In this document: positions 17,874 through 27,403 of the stretch, piece after piece | How the letters are laid out: every line of letters starts with the position of its first letter | How positions within the stretch are numbered: the stretch's first letter is position 1 | Assembly: GCF_014203355.1 (NCBI RefSeq) | Contig: NZ_JACHIR010000001.1 | Location: 7,008,038-7,072,037 of the forward strand | DNA from: Kutzneria kofuensis | GTDB lineage: Bacteria; Actinomycetota; Actinomycetes; Mycobacteriales; Pseudonocardiaceae | Direction of reading: 5' to 3' | Length of the DNA stretch: 64,000 bases | Position numbers and translations under genes: made by a program | Notes under the pieces: generated by a model | The model's input: the letters and a program-made list of their open reading frames with translations, nothing else | Databases searched by the model: none | Told to the model about the DNA's origin: nothing

Positions 17874-18877
17874 TGATCCCTGTTGGCTACGAAGTGCGTG
17901 ATCTGCCACAGAGCCTCCCGAATATCCGAGGGAGCGCCGACGGCGTCCAGACACTCGCCGGCGGCGCGCACCTGCCGGTCGGCCTCGGCCTCGGCCCAGG
18001 CCAGGCCGCCGGCCTGCTCGATGAGCCGGGCGAACTCGGGCAGCTCCTCGTCGTCGGGCGGGCCGTCGACCAGGTACCGCCGGGCGAGCTCGTCGCCGGC
18101 CGCGGTGCCGGACGTCAGTGCGGCGACGACCGGCAGGGACTTCTTGCGCACCTTCAGGTCCGCGAGCACCGCCTTGCCGGTCACCTCCGGCGCGCCCCAG
18201 ATCCCGAGCAGGTCGTCCACCAGTTGGAACGCCAGCCCGAGGTGCATGCCGAAGTCGGCGAGCCGGTCGACCACCTCCGGCGAGGCGCCGGCCAGGATGG
18301 CGCCGATGGAGGCGGCGCAGCGCATCAGCGCGCTGGTCTTGCCGTTGGCCATGTCGATGCACTCGTGCAACGTCACGTCCCGGCGCCGCTCGAACTCCAG
18401 GTCCGCGCTCTGCCCGGCGATCAGGTCCTGCACCGCCAGCGTGACGCTGTCGGTGGCCGCCGGCGACGCGGCCGGCTGCAGCACCTCCACGGCCAGCGTG
18501 AGCAGCGCGTCGCCGGCCAGGATCGCCGCCGGCACACCGAACAGCTTCCACGCCGTCGGCCGGTGCCGGCGCTCCACATCGCCGTCCATGACGTCGTCGT
18601 GCAGCAGCGAGAAGTCGTGCACGAACTGCACGGCAACGGCGCCGGGAACGCCCTGCTCGGCGGTGCCGCCGGCGGCCTGGGCCGACAGCAGGGCCAGCGC
18701 AGGCCGCAAAGCCTTGCCGCCACTGCTGTTCGTGGGCTTGCCGTCCGGGTCGATCCAGCCGAGGTGGTAGCTCACCACGTGCCGCACGGACGGGTTGAGC
18801 GTGTCGACCGCGCGCCGCATCGCCGGCTGCACCAGGTCGGCCGCGGTGGTCACGGGACGGGGCAGCGTCGAGGTCAT
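17870..18877 (-). CDS. Polyprenyl diphosphate synthase of the hopanoid operon
   Basis: 335 residues from ATG 18877, with ATGA overlaps on both sides. The first Asp-rich motif is HDDVMDGD and the second region QLVDDLLGIWG has DDxxG instead of the textbook DDxxD, as in several actinobacterial (E)-prenyl synthases. GGKALRP and KTSALM are further family motifs. It probably makes the farnesyl diphosphate used by HpnD, though a geranylgeranyl product cannot be excluded from sequence alone. Confidence 0.92.
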   Translation of the reverse strand: MTSTLPRPVTTAADLVQPAMRRAVDTLNPSVRHVVSYHLGWIDPDGKPTNSSGGKALRPALALLSAQAAGGTAEQGVPGAVAVQFVHDFSLLHDDVMDGDVERRHRPTAWKLFGVPAAILAGDALLTLAVEVLQPAASPAATDSVTLAVQDLIAGQSADLEFERRRDVTLHECIDMANGKTSALMRCAASIGAILAGASPEVVDRLADFGMHLGLAFQLVDDLLGIWGAPEVTGKAVLADLKVRKKSLPVVAALTSGTAAGDELARRYLVDGPPDDEELPEFARLIEQAGGLAWAEAEADRQVRAAGECLDAVGAPSDIREALWQITHFVANRDQ

Positions 18878-20199
18878 CGGGCCACCTCGCTCACCGGGGC
18901 GGGAAGCTGTTCCAGCAACAACCTTGCCGCGTTCTGTCCGCTGCGCACGGCGCCCTCCATAGTGTCTGGCCACCCCGTCGCGGTCCACGCGCCCGCCAGC
19001 ACCAGACCGGGCGTGCCGGTCCGCTGCTGCGCACGCCGGCGGCCGCTGCCCGGCTGCTGCCGGAAGGTGGCCGTCCGCTCCTTGGTGACGAAAAAATCGG
19101 TGGGAACCTGCCCGGCGGCGCCGGGCAGCACCCGGCTGATCTCCGGCAGGAACAGCTCCCGCAGCTGCTGCACGGGCTGGTCGATCCAGTCGCCGGCGGC
19201 GGAGACCGACACGGCCAGGTACTGGCCCTGCGTCAGGCCCGACACCGCGGTCCGGTCGAACGCCCACTGCACCGGCGAGCCGACCACCGCGACGAAGGGC
19301 AGGTCGGTGACGCGCCGCGGGAAGACCACGTGCACGTTGAAGATCGGCGAGTGGCCCAGGTCCTCGGTGACGACATCGGGCAGCAGCTTGGCGGCGGCGT
19401 CGGCCGGAGTGGCCACTACCACCGCGTCCGCGGCCACCGTATCCTCGGCGGTCACGACCTCGAAACCGCTGCCGTCACGGCGGATCTCCTTCACCGCGGC
19501 GCGCAGCCGTACCTGTGTGCCGTGTGCACGCAGGTACGCCATGGCGGGTTCGCCGTGCAGCTCCGATAGCGGCACCGCCGGGACGCCGATGTCGCAGTTC
19601 TCGCTGCGGTCGAGCAGCCCGGTGCGGAACACCTTGGCCGCCAACGCCAGCGAGGCCTCGTCGGCGTCACAGTTCAACGCCGCCACCGTGATCAGGTTCC
19701 ACAACGCGGCAATCGTCGCATCGTTCTGACCGTGCTCGCGCAGCCAATCACCGAGACTCTGCTCGTCGAGCCGGGGATCGGCCGGATCGAGCCGCCGCAT
19801 GGCGGGCACCACCCGCGCGGCGCGCAGCCGGTCCGCCGGGGACAGCAGCTTGTACGTGGCCAGCGACCCGAGCAGGTGCAGCGGAGCCGGCAAAGCCGTG
19901 CGGGACAAGGAACCCAGCGTGCCGTCCACGCCCTGCACCGGGATGTGCATCCTCGGCTGCATGTCGATGTGGTGGGCGACGCCGATCCTGCGCAGGAAGT
20001 CCAGGTAGGCGGTGTAGCAGCGGAGCAGCACGTGCTGCCCGTTGTCGACGACGAGATCGCCGCGGGTGAAGGAGAAGGTCACGCCGCCGAGCCGGGCGCG
20101 TGCCTCCAGCAGGGTCACATTCAGGCCGCGGTCGGCCAGTTCGCAGGCGGCGGTGAGGCCGGCCAAGCCGCCGCCCACGACAACCACCCGCGCGGTCAC
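18874..20199 (-). CDS. hpnE: Hydroxysqualene dehydroxylase, FAD-dependent (HpnE)
   Basis: 441 residues from GTG 20199, overlapping the hpnD stop as GTGA. The N-terminus carries the FAD dinucleotide-binding fold (VVVVGGGLAGLTAACELADRG-like Rossmann motif at about residues 4-24), and the C-terminus the amine-oxidase-type LAGAWTATGWPDTMEGAV motif. HpnE reduces hydroxysqualene, made from presqualene diphosphate, to squalene. The ATGA overlap at its end couples it to the prenyl synthase gene. Confidence 0.92.
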   Translation of the reverse strand: MTARVVVVGGGLAGLTAACELADRGLNVTLLEARARLGGVTFSFTRGDLVVDNGQHVLLRCYTAYLDFLRRIGVAHHIDMQPRMHIPVQGVDGTLGSLSRTALPAPLHLLGSLATYKLLSPADRLRAARVVPAMRRLDPADPRLDEQSLGDWLREHGQNDATIAALWNLITVAALNCDADEASLALAAKVFRTGLLDRSENCDIGVPAVPLSELHGEPAMAYLRAHGTQVRLRAAVKEIRRDGSGFEVVTAEDTVAADAVVVATPADAAAKLLPDVVTEDLGHSPIFNVHVVFPRRVTDLPFVAVVGSPVQWAFDRTAVSGLTQGQYLAVSVSAAGDWIDQPVQQLRELFLPEISRVLPGAAGQVPTDFFVTKERTATFRQQPGSGRRRAQQRTGTPGLVLAGAWTATGWPDTMEGAVRSGQNAARLLLEQLPAPVSEVAR

Positions 20200-21068
20200 G
20201 GCCGCGACCCGGCCAGCGATCGCGCCGCCACCAGGACCTTCTCCCAGTCCGGCAACGAGGTCCGGGAACTTCGCACCAGCCACGGGCGGGTCATCATGCG
20301 GGCCAGCAGGCGGTGGTAGATGCCGGCCATGGCGGCGCAGCAGGCCCGGCTGCGACCGTCCAACCGGGGCAGCAGCCGCAGGCCGATCGTGTACCACTCC
20401 TCGGCCCGCGCGCCCTCGTACGCCAGCAGCGCCGACAGCGCATCCTCGTCGTCGACCAGGTTGCCGTGCGCGTCGAGTTCCAGCGTGCAGCCGAACCGGC
20501 GCAGATCCTCGGCCGGCAGGTAGATCCGGCCGTTGCGGCGGTCCTCCAACACGTCCCGCAGGATGTTGGTCAGCTGCAGGGCGACGCCGAGCGCGTCGGC
20601 CAGCTGCGCGTCGCGGGCCTGGTCCGGGCTGCCGAACACGGCCAGCGACAACCGTCCGATCGAGCCGGCGACGCAACGGCAGTAGTGGCGCAGGTCCTCG
20701 AAGTTCTCGTACGTCGCGCCGAGCACGTCGGCCTGGCAGCCGTCGATCAGCTCGTCGAACGCGCCCAGCGGCAGGCCGAACCGCAGCGTGGCGTCGTTCA
20801 ACGCCACGGCGACCGGATCGTCCTTGCGGTCCGCGAGATTGTGCAACCTTTCACGAACTTCGTTCAGGCCGGCCAGGCGTTCCGCGGTCGGCGCGTCGCC
20901 GTCGCCGATGTCGTCCACGAGCCGGGCGAACGCGTACACGGCGCTGAGCGCGCGGCGCTTCAGCGGCGGCAGCAGGCGGATTCCGTAGGAGAAGTTCTTG
21001 GCCTGCTCACCGGTGACCCGCTCGCAGTAGTCGTATGCGGCGTCGACGGTCAACTGCGTCTGGGTCAC
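20196..21068 (-). CDS. hpnD: Presqualene diphosphate synthase (HpnD)
   Basis: 290 residues from GTG 21068, overlapping the hpnC stop as GTGA. Both Asp-rich motifs of squalene/phytoene synthases are present: RLVDDIGDGD and NILRDVLEDRRNGRIYLP. It condenses two farnesyl diphosphates to presqualene diphosphate. It is a paralogue of the preceding gene; the gene order and the intact QLTNILRDV motif point to HpnD rather than HpnC. Confidence 0.92.
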   Translation of the reverse strand: MTQTQLTVDAAYDYCERVTGEQAKNFSYGIRLLPPLKRRALSAVYAFARLVDDIGDGDAPTAERLAGLNEVRERLHNLADRKDDPVAVALNDATLRFGLPLGAFDELIDGCQADVLGATYENFEDLRHYCRCVAGSIGRLSLAVFGSPDQARDAQLADALGVALQLTNILRDVLEDRRNGRIYLPAEDLRRFGCTLELDAHGNLVDDEDALSALLAYEGARAEEWYTIGLRLLPRLDGRSRACCAAMAGIYHRLLARMMTRPWLVRSSRTSLPDWEKVLVAARSLAGSRP

Positions 21069-22102
21069 CGGCCACCGCCGAGCGACCGCGCGAGTTCGGC
21101 GATCGTGCGGGATTTACGTGGTCGTGGCGTCGTTGTCAGCACGTCGAAACGCGCGTTGACTATGGCGGCCGCGGTGGCCCGCCCGCCCGCGACGTAACCG
21201 GCGACGGCCAGCCGGGCCACTCCGCTCAACGTGCCCACGAGGGCCGCTCCCTCGTCCAGCAGCCGCAACGTGCGCTGGGTCTCGAACGCGATCAGCGCCC
21301 GCACCTCCCGATTCGCCTTGGTGGCGGCCAGATCCTCCTCCTTCACGCCGAACCGGTCGAGGTCGTCGGCCGGCAGGTAGATCCGGTCGTTGCGGTAGTC
21401 CTCGGCCACGTCCTGGAGGTGCTCCAGCACCTGCAGCGCGGAGCACACCTTGTCCGACAGCGCCGCGCGCTCCGATGACATCGCGTCGAACACGTGCAGC
21501 ACAAGGTGGCCAACGGGGTTGGCCGACAGCTCGCAGTAGCCGAGCAGGTCGTCGAAGCTGCGGTACCGCTTGATCTGTTGGTCGCGGCGGTTGGCCTGCA
21601 CCAAACGGTCGAGCGGGGTACGCGGGATGCCGCACTCGTGCACCGTGACCGTCAGGTCCGCCCACAGCTCGTCGGTCGCGACGTAGCCGGCGTAGATCCG
21701 GTCGATGTCGCGTTCGACCTTGTCCAGCAGGGCGTTCCGGTCTCCGGGCGCCTCGTCGCCGATGTCGTCGACGAGACGGGCGAAGGCGTAGATCGACATC
21801 AGCCTGCGGCGGAACCGCGGCGGCAGCAGCAGGCTCGCGACGGTGAAGTTCTCGCCGCCCGCCCGCCGGTGCAGTGCGGCGACGTCGGGGCCGGCAGGGG
21901 TGGGCAGTTGCGGCAGGGGTGTAGTCCAACTCGGCCGAGCAGGCGTGTCGACCACGGGGTCCTCCGGTGGTGCTTGCGGAGTAGCAGTGTCGAGCGCCGG
22001 TCGTGGTGCGCCGAATCCCGGTGCCCCGGTGGGCCCGCCGACGGCCGGTGTCCCCATACGGTGATCCACACAGGAGATCTTCGCAACCTGAATCAACACC
22101 AT
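21065..22102 (-). CDS. hpnC: Hydroxysqualene synthase (HpnC)
   Basis: About 345 residues. The start is uncertain: ATG 22102 or GTG 22099 follow AAAAGG by 4 or 7 bases, ATG 22120 lies further upstream and ATG 22057 downstream. The first 75 residues are a low-complexity Gly/Pro/Ala/Thr extension not expected in the family. The enzyme domain then begins (RRAGGENFTVASLLLP) and contains RLVDDIGDE and HLQDVAEDYRNDRIYLP. HpnC converts presqualene diphosphate to hydroxysqualene. It is the first gene of the operon that runs to hpnH, and all following genes overlap by 4-8 bases. Confidence 0.88.
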   Translation of the reverse strand: MVLIQVAKISCVDHRMGTPAVGGPTGAPGFGAPRPALDTATPQAPPEDPVVDTPARPSWTTPLPQLPTPAGPDVAALHRRAGGENFTVASLLLPPRFRRRLMSIYAFARLVDDIGDEAPGDRNALLDKVERDIDRIYAGYVATDELWADLTVTVHECGIPRTPLDRLVQANRRDQQIKRYRSFDDLLGYCELSANPVGHLVLHVFDAMSSERAALSDKVCSALQVLEHLQDVAEDYRNDRIYLPADDLDRFGVKEEDLAATKANREVRALIAFETQRTLRLLDEGAALVGTLSGVARLAVAGYVAGGRATAAAIVNARFDVLTTTPRPRKSRTIAELARSLGGGR

Positions 22103-22243
22103 GGGACCTTTTCGGGCCATCGATCACGCGGCTGGCCCCGCCCGGGCGCTGTGAACCGCGCCACGCTCTTGAGGTCAGACCAACCAGTCGGTATGTTGTT
22201 GCGCCAGCAACAGCCGTATCCGATCAGTGAGGATGTGGTTGAC

Positions 22244-23401
22244 ATGGCGGCCCTCAACGTCGATGGCACCTGCGACCCGGCATTTGCCCCCGTCCGGGAC
22301 GTTCTGGCAGCTCAGCTGGCCGACGGCCGGCAGATCGGCGCCGCGGTCGCGGTGCGCGCCGGTGATCGCGACGTGGTGGACATCTGGGGCGGGCACGCCG
22401 ACCCCGAACGGTCCAGACCCTGGGCGGCCGACACCGTCGTCAACGTCTGGTCGACCACCAAAGGCGTGGTCGCGCTGGCGTTCCACATGCTGGTCGACCG
22501 CGGCCTGCTCGACCCCGACCAGCCCGTCCGCAAGTACTGGCCGGAGTTCACGAACGACACGGTGCTCGTCCGGCACCTGCTCTCCCACCGTGCCGGACTG
22601 GCCGCGTTCCGTGAGCCGACCACGGCCGAGGACCTCGCCGACTGGAAATTGATGATCACTCGGCTGGCGGACACCCGGCCGTGGTGGGAGCCGGGGACCG
22701 CATCCGGCTACCACGCGCTCACCTACGGTTTCCTTGTCGGTGAACTGATCCGCCGGACGACCGGTTCGTCGGTGCGAGATTTCCTCCACCGCGAGGTGGC
22801 CGATCGGGCAGGCGCCGACTTCCGGATCGGACTGTCGCCGGCGGACCACCACCGGGCCGCCACCCTCGTGCAGCCGCCGCCCGAGGACCCGGCCGCGTTC
22901 CAGGCGATGTTCGCGCAGCTCAATCCCGTGGCGCTGGCCGTGCTGACCAACCCGGTGGTGGGTCCGGCGGAAGGCAATGCGGCCTTCTGGCGGGCCGCGG
23001 AGATCCCGGCCGCCAACGGTCACGCGACGGCCCGCGCGGTGGCCGCCCTGTACGGGGCGTTCGCCTTCGGCGGTGTCACCGGCGGACAACGGCTGCTCGG
23101 GGCGGCGCAGGCCGACCGCGCCCGTGAAGGCCAGGGGCGCTGCGTCGATCTGGTGATCGGGGACGCGGGCCTCGGCGGGCGGGCCACGGAGTTGGGATTG
23201 GGCCTGTGGTTGTCGGGCGACGACGGCCATTACGGACCGAATCCGCGCGCCGTCGGCCACGACGGCTTCGGCGGCTCGTTCGGCCTCGCCGATCCCGAGG
23301 CCGGTCTGGCCATCGGTCACGTGATGAACCTGATGGGCAACGTCATCGCCGACGACCCGCGCAAGATGGAGCTCATCGAGGCGGTCTACTCCTGCCTGTA
23401 G
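22244..23401 (+). CDS. Serine hydrolase, beta-lactamase class C/EstB-like
   Basis: 385 residues. ATG 22244 is preferred, with GAGGA about 11 bases upstream; the frame is open further upstream over hpnC but only as shadow. The SxxK nucleophile motif is STTK (in NVWSTTKGVVALAF), followed by a Tyr in SGYHALTYG and the late GHDGFGGS, which replaces KTG. No signal peptide is evident, so it is likely a cytoplasmic esterase or peptidase of the family VIII/EstB type rather than a secreted beta-lactamase. It is divergent from hpnC. Confidence 0.87.
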   Translation: MAALNVDGTCDPAFAPVRDVLAAQLADGRQIGAAVAVRAGDRDVVDIWGGHADPERSRPWAADTVVNVWSTTKGVVALAFHMLVDRGLLDPDQPVRKYWPEFTNDTVLVRHLLSHRAGLAAFREPTTAEDLADWKLMITRLADTRPWWEPGTASGYHALTYGFLVGELIRRTTGSSVRDFLHREVADRAGADFRIGLSPADHHRAATLVQPPPEDPAAFQAMFAQLNPVALAVLTNPVVGPAEGNAAFWRAAEIPAANGHATARAVAALYGAFAFGGVTGGQRLLGAAQADRAREGQGRCVDLVIGDAGLGGRATELGLGLWLSGDDGHYGPNPRAVGHDGFGGSFGLADPEAGLAIGHVMNLMGNVIADDPRKMELIEAVYSCL

Positions 23402-23445
23402 AAAACCGGTCGCAGCGAGTGGTCGTCGGCTGACATGCTCGCCCG

Positions 23446-24660
23446 GTGTTCGGCGACCTGTTGCGGCATCGCGACTTCTGCTGGCTGACGGTCGGTCGAA
23501 CCGTCAGCCTCGTCGGCAACGGCATGGCCCCTATCGCGCTGGCGTTCGCCGTGCTCGACCTCACCGGCTCGGCCGCCGACCTCGGCGTCGTGGTGGCCGG
23601 GCGGTCGGTGGCGATGGTGGTGGTGCTGCTGGCGGGTGGCGTGATCGCGGACCGGCTGCCGCGGGCAGCGGTGCTGCAGGGCTCCAGCATCGCGGCGGGA
23701 ACAACCCAGGCGCTCGTGGCGTCACTCGTGTTGACGGGGACGGCATCCGTGCCGCTGTTGGTCGTGCTGAGCGCGGTCAACGGCGCGCTGGGTGCTGTCT
23801 TCAGTCCCGCGTCCAGTGCGCTCACACCGCAGACGGTGCCGGCCGATGCCCTGCGCGCCGCCAACGCGGCGACCCGGATCCTCAACAACTTCGCCATGAT
23901 CGTCGGTGGTTCCGTCGCCGGCGGGCTGGTCGTCGTGATCGGTCCCGGCTGGTGCATCGCGGTGGACGCCGTGAGCTTCGCGCTGGCGGCGTTCTGCTAC
24001 GTGCGGGTCCGCGTGCCGCAGCCCGCCCGGGAGCCGTCCCATGTGCTGGCCGATCTGCGGGAGGGCTGGACGGAGTTCACCGGCCGGACCTGGCTGTGGG
24101 TCATCGTCGCGCAGTTCCTGTTCGTCAACGCGGTCAACGCGGGCGGGATCCAGGTGCTCGGCCCGAGCATCGCCGACGCGACGTTCGGCCGGGCCGGCTG
24201 GGGTCTCGCCCTGGCCGCCGAGACCGTCGGGGCGTTGGCCGGCGGCCTCCTCGCCGCTCGGTTCCAGCCGCGGCGGGCGCTGTTCTACGGCGTGACCCTG
24301 GTCCTGCTGGAGGCCGTGCCGTTGATCACCCTGGCGGTCGCGCCCGGCACCATCGCCATGATGGTCGCGCTGGCGTTGACCGGGTTCACCATGGAGCAGG
24401 CCGGCATCGCCTGGGACGTCTCGCTGCAGGAGAACATTCCCGCCGACCGGTTGGCCCGGGTGTACTCGTACGACGCCGTCGGCTCCTTCGTCGCCATTCC
24501 GTTGGGACAGGTCATCGCCGGCCCGGTCGCCGCCGCCTTCGGGGCCCGGCCGGTGCTGCTGGCCGGCGCCGCGGTGGTTGTCGTCGCGACCGTCGCCGCC
24601 CTGTCCAGCCGCTCGGTGCGTACCGTCGAGACGGGCCGGCGAGTCACGCCCACGGTGTGA
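23446..24660 (+). CDS. MFS exporter
   Basis: 404 residues from GTG 23446; no strong ribosome site is visible. Twelve hydrophobic segments are expected from the pattern, with a long pair of basic/acidic turns after helices 2 and 8. Phrases such as LRAANAATRILNNFAMIVGG and FGRAGWGLALAAETVGALAGG resemble the EntS/MFS_3 group of macrolide or siderophore exporters. The substrate is unknown. It is convergent with the alpha-galactosidase gene, with only 21 bases between them and no clear hairpin. Confidence 0.85.
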   Translation: MFGDLLRHRDFCWLTVGRTVSLVGNGMAPIALAFAVLDLTGSAADLGVVVAGRSVAMVVVLLAGGVIADRLPRAAVLQGSSIAAGTTQALVASLVLTGTASVPLLVVLSAVNGALGAVFSPASSALTPQTVPADALRAANAATRILNNFAMIVGGSVAGGLVVVIGPGWCIAVDAVSFALAAFCYVRVRVPQPAREPSHVLADLREGWTEFTGRTWLWVIVAQFLFVNAVNAGGIQVLGPSIADATFGRAGWGLALAAETVGALAGGLLAARFQPRRALFYGVTLVLLEAVPLITLAVAPGTIAMMVALALTGFTMEQAGIAWDVSLQENIPADRLARVYSYDAVGSFVAIPLGQVIAGPVAAAFGARPVLLAGAAVVVVATVAALSSRSVRTVETGRRVTPTV

Positions 24661-24681
24661 GCGCGACTCGCCGGAGTTGGT

Positions 24682-26682
24682 TCACGCGCAGGTGATCTGG
24701 GCGTTGGCCCAGTCGGCGTGGTCGTTGGTGTTGCCGTCGCCGCCGTCGGTGACGATGAGCCGGAGCAGGCTCGCGCCGGTGGCGTCGGCGGTGAGGGTCT
24801 GCGCGGGGTCGCCGCGCTTGATCAGGCCGGAGTCGGCGACCTTCTTGCCGTCGGCCCAGATCTCGAACGTCACTGAGCCAGCGCCGGTCTTCTCGTCGTC
24901 GAGACCGACGGTGCTGCTGATCGTGGAGCAGCGGCCGCCGAGGTAGTAGGTGATGGTGCTGGGCGCGTTGGTGCCGAGGCCCTTGGCGTACGTGACGCCG
25001 CCGAGCTTGATGGGGTGCCCGTCGCCGGCCTTGGACTCGCCGTTGCTGGTGTTGCGTTCCACCGGCCCGTAACCGTTGTCGGCGGACAGCCAGGGGTCGT
25101 CACCGAGCCCGGTCGTGCCAACGGCCAGCGGAGTGGCAACCGACACCGTCATGTCGTAGTCCACAGTGGACCTACCTGGTGCGTAGGTTGTGCTGACGTG
25201 CAGGGGATAGCTGCCGGGCGGAGTACCGGCCGGCGTGGTGACGGACCACTTGGTCGACACGTCATGGCCGGGCGGCAGCACGGGGTAGAACGTCGTCGTC
25301 GTCGCCTTGACCGTCCAGCCGGCGGGGCCGGTGAGCTTGACGTCACCGAAAAGTCCGGGCAGGACACCGTCGTTGCTGGTGACAGTGGTGACGGTGGTCG
25401 TGGTGCCGGGCTGCACGAGCGCGGGCGCGCCGGGATAGGGGACCGGCAGGTCGGCGCTGGTGTGCACGGCCGGCGGGTTCGACCACCAGTCGCCGCCCGA
25501 GTGCACCCGGAACATCGCGGTGCCGTGCGCGGGCACGGTTGCGCTGATCTTGCCGGCGGTCTCGGTGGTCCGGTGCGACCACAGGTCGTCGAGCTGGTAG
25601 CCGAACGCCTTCGGCAGGCCGACGGCGGCAGCGGTGGTGCTGATCGTCGCCGGCGTGGTGTTCTCGTTGAACAGCGCCACGGCACGGTCACCGTTGGCCA
25701 GCGGCTTGGCGATGACGTGCAGGCCGTTCGCGTTGGACAACTCGGTTCCCTGAATTCCCAACGGATCCTGGTCGACGGCGATGATGTCCCTGTTGGTCAG
25801 GATGCTCATCGTGGCCGGCGTCGCCTTGCGGATGTCGCTGCCGATCAGCAGCGGCGCCGCCATGATCGACCACAGGCTGAAGTGGCTGCGGTACTCGGTG
25901 TCGGTCATGCCGCCGTTGCCGACCTCGAGCATGTCCGGGTCGTTCCAGTGCCCCGGGCCGGCGTACTGCGCCAGCACGACGTTCTTCTTGAAGTTGGCCA
26001 GCATCGAGCTGAACTTGTCGCTGATGTCACCGGTGGTGCGCCAGGAGTTGCCGACGTCGGTGGCCCAGTTCCACGGCTGGTTCTGGCCCCACTCGCACAG
26101 GCTGTACAGGATCGGCCGGCCGGTAGCGGCGAGCGCGTCCCGCATCGCGGTGTAGCGCTGCACGGCGTCGACGCCCTGGTTGTTGCAGTTGTCGTACTTC
26201 AGGTAGTCCACGCCCCGCGACGCCCACAACGCGGCGTCCTGCTTCTCGTGCCCGAGACCGCCGGGGAAGCCCGCGGAGTTGCAGGTTTTCGTGCCGGCGC
26301 TGGAATAGAGGCCGAACTTGAGGCCCTTCGCGTGCACGTAGTCGGCGACGGCCTTGATGCCGTCGGGGAAACGCACCGGATCGGGTACCAGGTTGCCGCT
26401 CGCGTCGCGGCTGGGCAGCGCCCAGCAGTCGTCCAGGTTGACGTACTGGTAGCCGGCGTCCTTCAGCCCGGACGAGACGAACAGGTCGGCGATGCCCTTG
26501 ACCATCGCCTCGTTGAAGTCGCCGCTGCAATGCGTCGCGTTCCAGTTGTTGAACCCCATCTGCGGGGTGCGCGCCAGACCGTTGTCCAGCGCGACGGCCG
26601 CCGGGGCCGAGACCAGCGCCAGACCGGCCGCCGCGGTGGCCACCGCGACCCCGATCGCCGCCAGCCGTAACCGGACAGACAT
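24682..26682 (-). CDS. Secreted GH27 alpha-galactosidase with NPCBM domain
   Basis: 666 residues from ATG 26682, with AAGGAGG 4 bases upstream (an earlier ATG at 26724 has no such site). Residues 1-32 are a signal peptide ending Ala-Val-Ala. The GH27 barrel runs to about 400: MGFNNWN, NLDDCWA, and the nucleophile Asp164 in YLKYDNCN; the acid/base Asp is in WRTTGDISD. A beta-sandwich and a linker domain (VQPGTTTTVTTV) follow, then an NPCBM carbohydrate-binding module (about 520-666, GGVTYAKGLGTNAPS). It should release terminal alpha-galactose from plant oligo- or polysaccharides outside the cell. Confidence 0.94.
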   Translation of the reverse strand: MSVRLRLAAIGVAVATAAAGLALVSAPAAVALDNGLARTPQMGFNNWNATHCSGDFNEAMVKGIADLFVSSGLKDAGYQYVNLDDCWALPSRDASGNLVPDPVRFPDGIKAVADYVHAKGLKFGLYSSAGTKTCNSAGFPGGLGHEKQDAALWASRGVDYLKYDNCNNQGVDAVQRYTAMRDALAATGRPILYSLCEWGQNQPWNWATDVGNSWRTTGDISDKFSSMLANFKKNVVLAQYAGPGHWNDPDMLEVGNGGMTDTEYRSHFSLWSIMAAPLLIGSDIRKATPATMSILTNRDIIAVDQDPLGIQGTELSNANGLHVIAKPLANGDRAVALFNENTTPATISTTAAAVGLPKAFGYQLDDLWSHRTTETAGKISATVPAHGTAMFRVHSGGDWWSNPPAVHTSADLPVPYPGAPALVQPGTTTTVTTVTSNDGVLPGLFGDVKLTGPAGWTVKATTTTFYPVLPPGHDVSTKWSVTTPAGTPPGSYPLHVSTTYAPGRSTVDYDMTVSVATPLAVGTTGLGDDPWLSADNGYGPVERNTSNGESKAGDGHPIKLGGVTYAKGLGTNAPSTITYYLGGRCSTISSTVGLDDEKTGAGSVTFEIWADGKKVADSGLIKRGDPAQTLTADATGASLLRLIVTDGGDGNTNDHADWANAQITCA

Positions 26683-26698
26683 CGGACCTCCTTGTCGA

Positions 26699-26718
26699 GA
26701 TGGGCGGTGTGGCCCATC
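26699..26718 (-). promoter_or_regulatory. Inverted repeat upstream of alpha-galactosidase gene
   Basis: Perfect 7-base arms GATGGGC and GCCCATC with a 6-base spacer, 17 bases upstream of the alpha-galactosidase start and next to its ribosome site. It could be a repressor operator or a leader hairpin. No regulator gene is adjacent. Confidence 0.4.
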
Positions 26719-26770
26719 ACACAAGGCGCGTCAGGATGGCACAAGACGTCGAAAGACCACTTGACAGCGG

Positions 26771-27403
26771 TCAGTGCAGCGCGCCGCCCGTGATGCGCAG
26801 GTCATCGGAGGTCTCGACACAGGCGCGGGTGAAGGTGGCGAGCCCGTCGGCGATGGTTCGGGTGGACAGCGCCGGTTGGTCCGGGACCGCCATCTCGGCG
26901 CTGTAGGGCACGTGCACGAAGCCGCCGCGCACGTGCGGCCGCTCCGTGGCGATCAGGTGCATCAGGCCGTAGAACACGTGATTGCAGACGAACGTGCCGG
27001 CGGTGTGCGACACCGCCGCCGGCACGTTCATCGCCTGCATCGCCTGGACACCGGCCTTGACCGGCAGACCCGTGAAGTAGGCGGCCGGGCCACCGTCGAC
27101 GATGGGCTCGTCGACCGGCGACCGGCCGGCGTTGTCCGGGATCCTGGCGTCGTCCAGGTTGATCGCCACCCGCTCCGGCGTGATCGCGTCGCGCCCGCCG
27201 GCCAGGCCGACGGCGATCACCACGTCCGGGTCGTGCTCCCGGACCGCCTGCCGTAAGGCGGTGATCGAGGCGCCGAAGACGCAGGGCAGCAGCTGCTTGG
27301 CCAGCTCGACACCGGGCACGTCGACCAGGCGGACCGCCTCCCACGACGGATTGGCGGCGTCCCCGCCGAACGGCTCGAACCCGGTCAGCAGCACTGTGGT
27401 CAT
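26771..27403 (-). CDS. pcp: Pyroglutamyl peptidase I
   Basis: 210 residues from ATG 27403, whose first base overlaps the DUF979 stop (TGATG). It carries the peptidase C15 signatures: LLTGFEPFGG at the start, the Glu of GGRDAITPERVAIN, the nucleophile Cys in GTFVCNHVFYG and the His in GFVHVPYSAE. It cuts N-terminal pyroglutamate (5-oxoproline) from peptides in the cytoplasm. It is last in an operon with two DUF membrane proteins that look like a transporter. Confidence 0.94.
   Translation of the reverse strand: MTTVLLTGFEPFGGDAANPSWEAVRLVDVPGVELAKQLLPCVFGASITALRQAVREHDPDVVIAVGLAGGRDAITPERVAINLDDARIPDNAGRSPVDEPIVDGGPAAYFTGLPVKAGVQAMQAMNVPAAVSHTAGTFVCNHVFYGLMHLIATERPHVRGGFVHVPYSAEMAVPDQPALSTRTIADGLATFTRACVETSDDLRITGGALH

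Noticed and set aside
14559-17876. Long plus-strand open frame of about 1100 codons over hpnH, hpnG and the cyclase
   Set aside because: Antisense shadow of three well-identified genes; composition is Arg/Gly/Val/Leu noise.
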